A stretch of DNA of 64,000 nt from Thermoactinomyces daqus (lineage in GTDB: Bacteria; Bacillota; Bacilli; Thermoactinomycetales; Thermoactinomycetaceae), in contig NZ_JPST01000015.1 in the NCBI RefSeq assembly GCF_000763315.1, positions 1 to 64,000 of the forward strand. The letters are read 5' to 3'. Of the stretch, positions 1 to 7,294 are shown one piece after another (position 1 is the stretch's first letter; every line of letters starts with the position of its first letter). Made by a program: the position numbers and the translations under genes. The notes below the pieces were generated by a model that saw nothing but the letters and a program-made list of their open reading frames with translations, was not told the origin of the DNA and made no database searches.

Positions 1-61
1 CTCTTTAGTTTTCAAGGAACACATTATTGTTTTTTCTCAATTGCCGCTTTCTTGCGGCGAC
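1..61 (-). other. rrn leader: Leader of a presumed rRNA operon
   Basis: Downstream of the promoter the minus strand carries a GC-rich hairpin (GCCGC...GCGGC, about 39-58) and ends with CCTTGAAAACTAAAGAG (1-17). The string CCTTGAAAACT is typical of the sequence just upstream of 16S rRNA genes in Bacillales. The mature 16S gene would begin left of base 1. Assignment rests on this motif and on synteny. Confidence 0.65.
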
Positions 62-97
62 ATTAGCTATATTAACACGCCTCAGAAAAGGTGTCAA
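62..97 (-). promoter_or_regulatory. Strong sigma-A promoter, probably of an rRNA operon
   Basis: On the minus strand TTGACA (92-97) is separated by exactly 17 bases from TAATAT (69-74), an almost consensus sigma-A promoter. Transcription would start near base 62 and leave the window to the left. In B. subtilis the genes found next to this site (cwlD, salA, gerD, kbaA, pdaB) border an rRNA operon, so this is inferred to be an rrn promoter. No rRNA sequence itself lies inside the window. Confidence 0.8.
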
Positions 98-198
98 CAT
101 TTTTTTGATAAATATTTAACCGCCATTGATAAAAATCATTTCCCTTTGGCATAAGGAAAACAGATCACCACCTGTTATCCTTTTCTTCTAAAGTCAAC

Positions 199-233
199 CA
201 AACAGGCGGAGACCTTTTGTCCCCGCCTGTTTC
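199..233 (-). terminator. Terminator-like hairpin after the OsmC-family gene
   Basis: A ten-base stem (AAACAGGCGG paired with CCGCCTGTTT) lies downstream of the OsmC-family gene on the minus strand. The following tract is T-containing but not a clean T-run, so termination strength is uncertain. The rest of 98-366 shows nothing recognisable. Confidence 0.5.
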
Positions 234-366
234 GCGTTTCACCTGACGCAGCTTCCCTGCAATCGGTGACGGCACGCGATGCCCGATAACCCCGTATTTG
301 GAGAAATCTGGGGAACACCTGCTTTCCTTTTCCCTGTTGAAATGTGGAGCATTCCGTTCACAATTC

Positions 367-786
367 TTAAACCTCGTAACGCTCCCCGTTAATTTCAAAA
401 CTGGTCGTTACCTTGCTGCTCAACGAATTGGAAACGGAACAGTATTTTTCAACCGACAATTTCACCGCGCGACGCACTTTTTCCTCAGGAAGGTCGCCTG
501 TCAATTTATAGTGCATATGAACATGAGTAAATCGCCGCGGATGCTCTTCTGCCCTTTCCCCGCTCACCTCCATTGAAAAAGATGCAACCTCCAAACGCAT
601 CTTGCGCAAAATGTCAACAATATCAATACCCGAGCAGGTGCCTACCGCCGACAAAAGAATTTCTGTCGGGCGCGGTCCCAAATTTTCGCCTCCGACTTCC
701 GGAGAGGCATCGAGTGAAAGTTGATGCCCGGAACCCGTCGTCGTCTCAAAATGCATTTTACCTTTCCAAACAATATCCACTTTCAT
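367..786 (-). CDS. OsmC-family protein
   Basis: A 139-residue protein of the OsmC/Ohr fold. Family members are thiol-dependent hydroperoxide reductases or related redox proteins of the cytoplasm. Two cysteines sit where the family places its reactive pair: one in AVGTCSG near residue 50 and one in EKYCSVSNS near residue 115; the latter matches the C-terminal CSVxNSL motif of the YhfA-like branch rather than classical Ohr. The start is fixed by GGAGGAAATGAG just before ATG. It ends the minus-strand cluster before the rrn promoter and is followed by a hairpin. It is not part of the standard B. subtilis arrangement at this site, so it is a lineage-specific insertion. The exact substrate is unknown. 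Confidence 0.88.
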   Translation of the reverse strand: MKVDIVWKGKMHFETTTGSGHQLSLDASPEVGGENLGPRPTEILLSAVGTCSGIDIVDILRKMRLEVASFSMEVSGERAEEHPRRFTHVHMHYKLTGDLPEEKVRRAVKLSVEKYCSVSNSLSSKVTTSFEINGERYEV

Positions 787-797
787 CTCATTTCCTC

Positions 798-1418
798 CTA
801 TCCAAGCGGTTTAACATAAAGAATCAGGCTTGCTTCAATAAGGGCCGCAATCAAAAGCAGCGAAACAATCGTCAAGAGAATGGGGATGATTCTTCTCCGA
901 ATCCCCTGCCACTCCTCTTTGCTTCTTTCCATCAGCACAGGGGAGACAAAACTGAAAAACCGGCGAAGCACCGCCATTCCCAGATGAATGCCAAACGCAG
1001 CAGCCAAAATCGCCGCCGGAAGCTCAACGATTCCGTGAGGCAGGATCGTTGTCAAAAAAACAAACAGGGGCGAAGCATGACTCTCTGATGCAGCCAGGTG
1101 TAAAGTAACCCCCAGCATCAACCCGTTCGTCAGCATTGAAAAGAAAGGAACGAGTCCCAAAAGGAGCCCGAGCCCAATCATCGTAACAGAGGCGAGCAAA
1201 TTATTGGCAAAAATCGTCAAAAAGGCATGCAGAAAGGTCGGGTTATGGTCGATTGATTTGGCGATTTGCTCCAGTTGGTCAAAAATCCCTGCTGCTTTTA
1301 ACGTGCGTAACAATCCGTTTGTATTGAGATATCCCATGATGGCACTCACGATAAAAACGACGGTCGACATCCCGATGTACCGGCTTTCCTCCCGCAGTGC
1401 CCTGGTCCAGTTTCTCAT
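798..1418 (-). CDS. SpoIIM-family (DUF95) membrane protein
   Basis: A 206-residue protein with a short charged N-terminus and about five hydrophobic segments, resembling stage II sporulation protein M. SpoIIM works with SpoIID and SpoIIP in septal peptidoglycan dissolution during engulfment; many family members outside the spoIIM locus have unknown roles. The start at 1418 (MRNWTRAL) is preferred because AAGGAGTG lies six bases upstream; an upstream in-frame ATG at 1469 has no ribosome site. It is divergent from pdaB, with under 100 bases between, and lies 11 bases from the OsmC-family gene, so the two are probably co-transcribed. Whether it is a true SpoIIM or a paralogue cannot be told from this window. 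Confidence 0.75.
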   Translation of the reverse strand: MRNWTRALREESRYIGMSTVVFIVSAIMGYLNTNGLLRTLKAAGIFDQLEQIAKSIDHNPTFLHAFLTIFANNLLASVTMIGLGLLLGLVPFFSMLTNGLMLGVTLHLAASESHASPLFVFLTTILPHGIVELPAAILAAAFGIHLGMAVLRRFFSFVSPVLMERSKEEWQGIRRRIIPILLTIVSLLLIAALIEASLILYVKPLG

Positions 1419-1509
1419 GCTTCCACTCCTTTTTCGGACAATCCAATCATAACCCTCGTCCATCCGCATACATTTAATTATAGATCGAAACTTGGGAGGG
1501 TCGCCAACA

Positions 1510-2274
1510 ATGAACTATTTTCTGGTCTTATCCGGCAAGCGGCTCAAGCGTGCGCTCATGATTTTAATCGCGTTCCTTTTTGCCGCCGGCATCTTTTATG
1601 CAGAAAATGAAAACATTCAAGTCTTCATGCCACTTGACCCTGGTCCATCTGCCATTTACAGTGTGGATACCAATAAAAAACAAGTTGCCCTCACCTTTGA
1701 TATCAGCTGGGGAGAGGAACGCACCGGGCCAATCCTGGATGTATTGGAGCAAAAAGGGTTAAAGAAAGCCACCTTCTTCCTCTCTTCTCCATGGGCCGAA
1801 AGTCATCCCGATCTGGTCAAACGCATTGTAGACATGGGATATGAAATCGGAAGCCATGGTCACCGCCATGATAATTATAGCGAGTACAACGATCAGCAAA
1901 TTCGCACGCAGATTGGAAAAGCCGATGCGATCCTGACAAAATTAACGGGGAAAAAGCCCAAATTGATTCGCTTTCCCAACGGAGACTTTGACAAACGCGT
2001 GCTTCAGATCGCCGGACAGATGGGGTACACCACCATTCAATGGGACACGGATTCCTTTGACTGGATGAATCCCGGCAAAGAAAAGATCGTGAAACGCGTA
2101 TTGAGCAAGGTCCATCCCGGAGATATCATTCTCATGCACGCCAGTGATTCATGCCGCCAAACTCATGAAGCGCTGCCGGAAATTATCGACTCCCTGAGAA
2201 AGCAGGGTTATCAGTTTGTGACGGTTTCGGAATTGATCTCCGGTTCCAGAGTGGATACGAAATCGGTCGATTGA
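1510..2274 (+). CDS. pdaB: Polysaccharide deacetylase PdaB
   Basis: A 254-residue exported NodB-fold protein needed in B. subtilis to maintain spore cortex after sporulation. An N-terminal hydrophobic segment (about residues 17-30) acts as signal or anchor. Family motifs are visible: LTFDISWGEE (catalytic Asp region; the second Asp of the usual TFDD is replaced by Ile, as in PdaB), SHGHRH (metal-binding His pair), RFPNGDFD, and ILMHASD near the C-terminus. The start at ATG 1510 follows GGGAGGG with nine bases of spacing; an upstream TTG at 1492 lies on the wrong side of the ribosome site. It is one of few plus-strand genes here and converges with kbaA on a shared terminator, the same arrangement as around the B. 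subtilis pdaB locus. Confidence 0.92.
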   Translation: MNYFLVLSGKRLKRALMILIAFLFAAGIFYAENENIQVFMPLDPGPSAIYSVDTNKKQVALTFDISWGEERTGPILDVLEQKGLKKATFFLSSPWAESHPDLVKRIVDMGYEIGSHGHRHDNYSEYNDQQIRTQIGKADAILTKLTGKKPKLIRFPNGDFDKRVLQIAGQMGYTTIQWDTDSFDWMNPGKEKIVKRVLSKVHPGDIILMHASDSCRQTHEALPEIIDSLRKQGYQFVTVSELISGSRVDTKSVD

Positions 2275-2333
2275 GCCCATCACCTCAGCTGAGCAACACG
2301 GAGAGAACAGCAGTATAAACCAATCGGCACAGA

Positions 2334-2387
2334 AAAAGCCAGGCTTTGCATCATTTGATGCCCGGAGCCGGCTTTTGCTTTGTTTCC
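2334..2387. terminator. Bidirectional terminator shared by pdaB and kbaA
   Basis: An outer stem AAAAGCC/GGCTTTT encloses an inner perfect stem GCATCA/TGATGC. T-rich tracts follow on both strands (GCTTTGTTTCC on plus, TTTTTCTG on minus). The kbaA stop codon (2351-2353) falls inside the hairpin, so the last kbaA codons are part of the terminator. Confidence 0.75.
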
Positions 2388-2986
2388 TTTCGCAGAAGTT
2401 TGCGGTTGGTGCCAGGCGCAGCAAGGCGATGAAGCTGCAGAATTTGCCATGCATTGCAAATGAGGAGAACAATGACGGCATGCAGGATCATGAGCAGCGG
2501 AATTTCCCCCGCTTTGGTATGGAAGGTTGGTACCGCCTCAATCACTGTTGCGACTACCATAAAAAAGAATGTGGGAACGTAGGCCGTTTTTTGCGTCCAC
2601 TTCACCTTGAGTCCGGCAACAATGAACGCGGCGAGCAAGACGGTGAATGGAACGAGCAGATGCAGCCAGAGCGATTCTCCATTAAATTTCGACAAATTGA
2701 GATAAACCCAATCTCCCAGCACAATCAACATAAGAAACAGCAGAAACAGATCATAGGCGCTTTTTTGCCGAATCAAACCCTTGGCCAGCCAATTGAAGAC
2801 GAGGAAAGAGAAAAATCCCAATTCCGCCAGAGCCGCCAATGTCAAACTCAGCAAAAGCTGTTTGGGAATGGGTCCAAATAAATCACTTCCGGCTGACCAT
2901 TCGAAAATCGAGCTCAGGATCAAGGCGGATGCCCCGCCGATGAACAATGTCGACCAAAACCAATAGAGCAGTTTTTTCAGTGTCAT
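2351..2986 (-). CDS. kbaA: KinB-signalling pathway activation protein KbaA
   Basis: A 211-residue integral membrane protein with about six hydrophobic segments spread along its length and a basic, hydrophilic C-terminal tail (RKLLRKETKQKP). In B. subtilis KbaA is needed for activation of the sporulation kinase KinB, which feeds the Spo0A phosphorelay. Assignment rests on overall sequence character and on position between gerD and pdaB, which matches the B. subtilis order. It is divergent from gerD; the gap holds the gerD promoter. No catalytic motif is expected. The 3' end overlaps the shared terminator with pdaB. Confidence 0.85.
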   Translation of the reverse strand: MTLKKLLYWFWSTLFIGGASALILSSIFEWSAGSDLFGPIPKQLLLSLTLAALAELGFFSFLVFNWLAKGLIRQKSAYDLFLLFLMLIVLGDWVYLNLSKFNGESLWLHLLVPFTVLLAAFIVAGLKVKWTQKTAYVPTFFFMVVATVIEAVPTFHTKAGEIPLLMILHAVIVLLICNAWQILQLHRLAAPGTNRKLLRKETKQKPAPGIK

Positions 2987-3042
2987 CCCTTATTCTCTCC
3001 TGTTCGCTGTCCTGCCTTCGATTTTAGCAGATTTCGATCTTC

Positions 3043-3072
3043 GCATAAAGAAAAGTCCCCCATGACATATTA
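3043..3072 (+). promoter_or_regulatory. Probable sigma-G promoter of gerD
   Basis: GCATA (3043-3047) fits the sigma-G -35 core GHATR, and CATATTA (3066-3072) fits the -10 consensus CATNHTA, with an 18-base spacer. It lies 34 bases before the gerD start. Sigma-G dependence of gerD in the forespore is established for B. subtilis; the assignment here is from the motif match. Confidence 0.65.
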
Positions 3073-3105
3073 AGATTAGCATAGCTTGAAACGGAGGAGC
3101 AAAGA

Positions 3106-3729
3106 TTGATACATCGCATAAAGTGGTTTTTTCCGATCCTGACCGTCTTTCTTCTTATTTCCTGCAGCTCCAACCAGTCTCAATCCCAAGAACCCGATTA
3201 TCAAAAAATCAAAGAGATTACCCTGGATGTTTTACATACGGCCGAAGGCAAAAAAGTACTTCAAGATGTGATGTCCGATCCGGAATTCAAACAAAAGATC
3301 ATGTTAAACAGCCAGGAGCTGGAAAAAGCATTGGCCAAATCCCTTTCTGATCAAAATTCAAAAAAGGATTGGCAGAAAGTGTTTGGAGATCCGGAAGTGG
3401 CAGGCAATCTGGCCAAATCAACACAGGAGCAGTCCAAGCAAACCCTGAAAATCTTGATGAAAGACCCTGAGTATCAAAAGATGATGTTGGATCTGATGAA
3501 AGATCCGCAGTTCTCGGCCCATCTTCTGGAACTGATGAAAAGTCAGCAGTACCGCCAGCAAAGCCTGAAAATTTTCCAAGAACTGATGCAAACGCCCAGC
3601 TTCCAAAAACAGATTACGCAAATCTTGCAACAAGCGAAAAAGCAAAAACAAGGTAAAGAGGAAGGTTCAGGCGAAGGCGGAGATGGAGGAGAAGGTGGAG
3701 ACAGCCAGGGAGACAGCGGCAGCTCATGA
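3106..3729 (+). CDS. gerD: Spore germination lipoprotein GerD
   Basis: A 207-residue lipoprotein. The N-terminus has a signal peptide ending in a lipobox (LLISCSS, Cys at about 20). The middle is highly helical and charged, with repeated patterns of the kind MKDPEYQKMMLDLMKDPQF. The C-terminus is a flexible Gly/Glu/Asp/Ser tail. In B. subtilis GerD forms a trimeric rod on the outer face of the spore inner membrane and clusters germinant receptors into the germinosome. The start is TTG at 3106 after a strong GGAGGAG. A sigma-G-like promoter precedes it and a hairpin follows the stop. Its place between salA and kbaA matches B. subtilis. Confidence 0.92.
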   Translation: MIHRIKWFFPILTVFLLISCSSNQSQSQEPDYQKIKEITLDVLHTAEGKKVLQDVMSDPEFKQKIMLNSQELEKALAKSLSDQNSKKDWQKVFGDPEVAGNLAKSTQEQSKQTLKILMKDPEYQKMMLDLMKDPQFSAHLLELMKSQQYRQQSLKIFQELMQTPSFQKQITQILQQAKKQKQGKEEGSGEGGDGGEGGDSQGDSGSS

Positions 3730-3736
3730 TAAAGCC

Positions 3737-3774
3737 GATGGGCGGTTGTCTAAAAGACCGCCCATCTTGCTTTC
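3737..3774 (+). terminator. Terminator between converging gerD and salA
   Basis: GATGGGCGGT pairs perfectly with ACCGCCCATC (3737-3766), followed by TTGCTTTCGCTT on the plus strand. It lies between the gerD stop and the salA stop, so it may serve both strands, although the minus-strand T-tract is weaker. Confidence 0.65.
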
Positions 3775-3783
3775 GCTTAAGTT

Positions 3784-4869
3784 TTAAGAGACCTGCACCT
3801 TGCGGATGATTTTACGGGCCAGCTCCTGATACAGAGATGCTGTCGGATGATTTTCCGGGTAAACCGAGGGCGCATACCCGGGATCATCCACACTTTCATA
3901 TTGCGGGGCTCCGAGCGGAATTTGGGCGAGCAGGTCCACATGAAGCTCCTCAGCCAGCTTCTGACCGCCTCCGCGACCGAAGATATATTCCCGTTCCCCG
4001 TATTTATTTTGATACCAGGCCATATTTTCCACCACACCGAGCAACTCGTGTTTTGTCAGATGAACGGCCATCGCTCCCGCCCTGGCGGCGACAAAAGCTG
4101 CAGTGGCATGCGGCGTGGTTACAATAATCTCTTTGCTTTTCGGAATCAGTTGATGTACATCAAGAGCAACATCCCCGGTTCCAGGCGGCAAATCGAGAAG
4201 CATATAATCGAGGTCCCCCCAATGAACCTCACTGAAAAAGTTGCGCAGCATTTTGCCCAACATCGGCCCGCGCCAGACAACCGGAGAATTGTCTTCCACG
4301 AAAAAGCCCATCGACATCACTTTCACGCCAAACCGTTCAACCGGGAGAATCGTGTCACCGATCACCACCGGCCGTTGCTCGATTCCCATCATGTCCGGGA
4401 CACTGAACCCATAAATATCGGCATCGATCACGCCGACTTTTTTTCCTTCACGGGCAAGAGCCACTGCCAGGTTCACCGTTACCGTTGATTTTCCGACTCC
4501 GCCCTTGCCGCTGGCAATCGCAATAAATTGAGTAGAGCTGTCCGGGCCCAGGAGCGGACTGCCTGCCTGAGCCTGTCCGCCGCTTTGCCCCTGACGCAGG
4601 GAGGAGGCCAGCGCAGCTCTTTCTTCATCCGTCATCGAACCGAAATGGACCTCAACCGTTTCCGCACCCAGATTGCGAATCGCCTGCTCAACGTCTTCCT
4701 GAATTTTTATTTTTAATGGACACCCCTGAATCGTCAGAATCACATCGAGTGAAACTTCTTTTCCTTTAATCCGTATATTGCGGATCATATTGAGTTCAAC
4801 CAAACTCCTATTCAATTCCGGGTCTTTTACTTCCTTTAATGCTTCAAGAATTTTTTCTTTGGTTAACAT
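3784..4869 (-). CDS. salA: Mrp/NBP35-family P-loop ATPase SalA
   Basis: A 361-residue protein with an N-terminal MIP18/DUF59 domain (about 1-80) followed by a ParA/Mrp-type ATPase domain. Walker A is GKGGVGKST near residue 120 and LLDLPPGTGD is the Walker B/switch region. Mrp proteins often carry Fe-S clusters through a C-terminal CxxC; here the equivalent stretch (VVENMAWYQNKYGE) has no cysteines. This matches the SalA branch, which in B. subtilis represses scoC and so raises exoprotease production. An Fe-S carrier role is therefore less likely, though not excluded. Its position between cwlD and gerD matches B. subtilis. Confidence 0.87.
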   Translation of the reverse strand: MLTKEKILEALKEVKDPELNRSLVELNMIRNIRIKGKEVSLDVILTIQGCPLKIKIQEDVEQAIRNLGAETVEVHFGSMTDEERAALASSLRQGQSGGQAQAGSPLLGPDSSTQFIAIASGKGGVGKSTVTVNLAVALAREGKKVGVIDADIYGFSVPDMMGIEQRPVVIGDTILPVERFGVKVMSMGFFVEDNSPVVWRGPMLGKMLRNFFSEVHWGDLDYMLLDLPPGTGDVALDVHQLIPKSKEIIVTTPHATAAFVAARAGAMAVHLTKHELLGVVENMAWYQNKYGEREYIFGRGGGQKLAEELHVDLLAQIPLGAPQYESVDDPGYAPSVYPENHPTASLYQELARKIIRKVQVS

Positions 4870-4915
4870 GGGAAAGACACCTCAGCTGAAAACGTTTTAA
4901 CTCCATTATAGCACA

Positions 4916-5659
4916 TCACTTATCAAAGAGCGGCGGCGGTTCTTTCCCCGTATAAAACCGTATCAGCCCCAGATAGATCGATGCGGCCACTTTTTTTTGG
5001 TACGTATCCGTCGCCAGTAATCGGGCTTCCTCCGGGTTGGACAAAAAACCGACTTCCACCAGGGCGGTCGGAACGGGCGAGTGTTTGAGAATGTATACAT
5101 CTCCCTTTTGTTTGGCCAGACGGTTGGTATTTTCGAGGTTTCGGATCAGTTCGGCCTGAATAAAGGTGGCCAGCCGTTTGTTCTCTTCACGAACCGGGTT
5201 GTAAAAGGTTTGCGCTCCGGACCATCGAGAGGACGGAATCGCATTGAGATGAATGCTGACGAAGGCGTCCACATTTTTCTCCTTAATCAAATAAATGCGG
5301 CGCATCAAGTCTTCCGCTTTGCGCAACCGCAACCGTTTGGTATCCGGTTGGGCCAGATCCGTATCCGTTTCACGCGTCAGAAAGACCAGCGCACCCGCTC
5401 CATGCAAATAATCCTGCAAGTAACGCGCGATTTTCAGGGTAATCTCTTTTTCGACAATGCCGTCCTGGCTGACTGCCCCTCCATCAGGTCCTCCGTGTCC
5501 CGCATCGATCATAATCACTTTGCCCGAAAGCGGCATATACCAAGCATCTTTTACCTGATCAGAAAAAAAGTCCGCAATCCAGAGAAAACCGATCAGAAAA
5601 AAAACAACCGCCAGTAGAACAATCTTGGCTGTCCGGCTTTCTTTGATCTTGACCCTCAT
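4916..5659 (-). CDS. cwlD: N-acetylmuramoyl-L-alanine amidase CwlD
   Basis: A 247-residue amidase_3 enzyme that removes the stem peptide from muramic acid, the first step in making muramic-delta-lactam of the spore cortex (completed with PdaA). An N-terminal hydrophobic segment (about 12-28) serves for export. Zinc and catalytic motifs are visible: IDAGHGGPDGGA, a Glu shortly after (IVEKEITLK), SIHLNA, and the C-terminal ALVEVGFLSN glutamate. A GerD-SalA-CwlD neighbourhood is typical of Bacillales. The start at 5659 has no unusual feature. Expression in B. subtilis is in the mother cell and forespore; no sigma-E or sigma-G box was firmly identified here. Confidence 0.93.
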   Translation of the reverse strand: MRVKIKESRTAKIVLLAVVFFLIGFLWIADFFSDQVKDAWYMPLSGKVIMIDAGHGGPDGGAVSQDGIVEKEITLKIARYLQDYLHGAGALVFLTRETDTDLAQPDTKRLRLRKAEDLMRRIYLIKEKNVDAFVSIHLNAIPSSRWSGAQTFYNPVREENKRLATFIQAELIRNLENTNRLAKQKGDVYILKHSPVPTALVEVGFLSNPEEARLLATDTYQKKVAASIYLGLIRFYTGKEPPPLFDK

Positions 5660-5742
5660 CGACCTCGCCTCACTTACCCAAACTCTTCAGTTATGTATAT
5701 GGGACGAAGTCTCTCATTATGTATGCAAGGCGGGACGGACGC

Positions 5743-6192
5743 TTATTTCTTCTTGCGGCCCGCCTTTTTCCCCATGATAAACCACTGCCTGCCAAGCTCT
5801 TGCATCAGAATCTCCACTGATTCGGCACTCCACTCATCCAACCAGCGATGCAGGTTGAATTCATCCATCAACTCTTTGAGCAACCGGTCACATGCTTTTT
5901 GTCCAAACAGGGACAAATCATCGTCCTTGCGATTTCTAAAGAAAATGCCTTTTACCCATCCATCCTTTTTGCCTTCCTTCATCCCGGCCACATACGCTTC
6001 AAAAACCAGACGGTACAATAATTCCAAAAGGATCACCTTGCGCGAAGCCGGCCAAAAACGGGTCAGCGGATCGACCAATTCGCCTTTGATCCGATCCATT
6101 TCCTCCCAAGGGAAACGGGAGAGGGCGCATTCACGTATTTCTTCATCTCTGCGAATGCGCAGATGTTCAATATCGATGATCTCCGCCATCAT
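5743..6192 (-). CDS. ybaK: DUF2521-like protein (YbaK position)
   Basis: A 149-residue soluble, charged protein of unknown function. It starts with MMAEIIDIEHLRIRRDEEIRE and ends in a very basic tail (GKKAGRKKK). It occupies the slot of B. subtilis ybaK between rpsI and cwlD, with similar length and an N-terminus of the same character, which is the main reason for the name. No motif suggests catalysis. It may be co-transcribed with cwlD 83 bases downstream. The upstream rpsI terminator separates it from the ribosomal operon. Confidence 0.65.
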   Translation of the reverse strand: MMAEIIDIEHLRIRRDEEIRECALSRFPWEEMDRIKGELVDPLTRFWPASRKVILLELLYRLVFEAYVAGMKEGKKDGWVKGIFFRNRKDDDLSLFGQKACDRLLKELMDEFNLHRWLDEWSAESVEILMQELGRQWFIMGKKAGRKKK

Positions 6193-6242
6193 TCACCGCT
6201 CCTTTGTCACACATGGGATATCCATAGTGTTGACAAAGGGAT

Positions 6243-6277
6243 GAAAAAAAACCCCCCGACGAATCGGGGAGTTTTTG
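6243..6277 (-). terminator. Terminator of the rplM-rpsI operon
   Basis: On the minus strand CTCCCCGA and TCGGGGGG form a stem with a TTCG tetraloop, followed by eight T residues. It begins five bases after the rpsI stop. This is a canonical intrinsic terminator. Confidence 0.93.
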
Positions 6278-6281
6278 AACA

Positions 6282-6674
6282 TTAGCGTTTGGAGAATTGC
6301 GGTGCACGACGTGCGGCTTTGAGACCGTATTTTTTACGTTCTTTCATCCGCGGGTCGCGAGTCAGGAAACCAGCTTTTTTCAAGGCCGGGCGCAGTTCCG
6401 GATCCACTTTGAGCAGTGCACGGGCAATTCCGTGGCGAATGGCGCCGGCTTGACCGGTGAAACCGCCGCCGTTTACGTTTACGAGCACATCATAACGGTC
6501 GAGCGTATTGGTCAACACCAAAGGCTGACGCACAATCGCTTTTAAAGTTTCCAGACCAAAGTAGTCATCGATATTCCGTTTGTTGATGACAATCCGTCCA
6601 TCGCCGGCAACCAGGCGAACGCGAGCGACCGATTCCTTACGGCGACCGGTTCCATAGAATTGAACTTGTGCCAA
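6282..6674 (-). CDS. rpsI: 30S ribosomal protein S9
   Basis: A 130-residue protein ending in the conserved basic tail [10 protein letters not shown], whose last residues reach the P-site tRNA in the small subunit. Length equals the bacterial norm. [14 protein letters not shown] near the N-terminus is a family signature. It follows rplM by 18 bases, with an AAAGGAGGTAAC ribosome site, and is the last gene before a strong terminator. Confidence 0.98.
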   Translation of the reverse strand: MAQVQFYGTGRRKESVARVRLVAGDGRIVINKRNIDDYFGLETLKAIVRQPLVLTNTLDRYDVLVNVNGGGFTGQAGAIRHGIARALLKVDPELRPALKKAGFLTRDPRMKERKKYGLKAARRAPQFSKR

Positions 6675-6692
6675 ATCGGTTACCTCCTTTTA

Positions 6693-7130
6693 TTAACCAC
6701 GCAGTTCCCACTCAACCGGCTGTTGAGCCTGATGAGGATGTTCGGAACCTGCGTATACTTTTAATTTTTTAAACTGTTGACGACCCAAGCTTCCTTTCGG
6801 GAGCATCCCTTTTACAGCGAGTTCGATCATACGCTCGGGATGTTTGATCCGCATTTCGCTGGCCGTAGTCGATTTCAAGCCGCCCGGATATCCGGAATGG
6901 CGATAATAAACTTTTTTCGACCATTTTTTCCCGGTCAATTCAACTTGTGCTGCGTTGATGACGATCACAAAATCGCCCGTATCCACGTGGGGAGTAAATT
7001 CAGGTTTATGTTTTCCACGCAGGATGGATGCAACTTCAGATGCCAGGCGTCCCAATGTTTTGCCTTTCGCATCTACCACATACCATTTCCGTTCCACTTG
7101 CTCTGGCTTTGCCATAAAGGTGGTACGCAT
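6693..7130 (-). CDS. rplM: 50S ribosomal protein L13
   Basis: A 145-residue early-assembly large-subunit protein. It contains the signature [12 protein letters not shown] and the C-terminal [11 protein letters not shown]. The start at 7130 ([16 protein letters not shown]) is chosen over 7133 because it leaves six bases after GGAGGG and matches the MRTT start known from Bacillus. It is the first gene of the rplM-rpsI operon and has its own promoter and a structured leader. Confidence 0.97.
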   Translation of the reverse strand: MRTTFMAKPEQVERKWYVVDAKGKTLGRLASEVASILRGKHKPEFTPHVDTGDFVIVINAAQVELTGKKWSKKVYYRHSGYPGGLKSTTASEMRIKHPERMIELAVKGMLPKGSLGRQQFKKLKVYAGSEHPHQAQQPVEWELRG

Positions 7131-7260
7131 CATATTCCCTCCTCTATCAACAACGGGAATTCCGTTAATGTTGTCTTAGGTTAGAAGCATTGAAAAATGT
7201 GTGACTTTCTTCGCGCCGAACAAACTCCATCGGGGCATGGAGTGGAAAATACCAAGCGTT
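7131..7260 (-). ncRNA. L13 leader-type 5' region
   Basis: Between the rplM promoter and start the minus-strand transcript can form a hairpin (CTCCATgccccgATGGAG, near 7226-7243) and a second stem near the start (AACGG/CCGTT around AATT, 7148-7163). An autoregulatory L13 leader is known in Bacillota at this position. The match is by position and by presence of hairpins; a covariance search was not possible. Confidence 0.5.
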
Positions 7261-7289
7261 ATCTTACCTTAAAAAGCGCGCAATGTCAA
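7261..7289 (-). promoter_or_regulatory. Sigma-A promoter of rplM-rpsI
   Basis: TTGACA (7284-7289) and TAAGAT (7261-7266) on the minus strand are spaced by 17 bases. This sits between truA and rplM, so the rplM operon can be transcribed separately from the alpha operon and ecf genes. Confidence 0.8.
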
Positions 7290-7294
7290 GAACC

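Noticed and set aside
165-398. 77-residue minus-strand frame downstream of the OsmC-family gene
   Set aside because: It overlaps both the OsmC gene end and its hairpin, has no ribosome site and no protein-like composition.
3640-3729. Low-complexity Gly/Glu tail of gerD as a frameshift artefact
   Set aside because: Reading frame and stop are consistent, and flexible Gly/Ser-rich tails are known in GerD proteins.
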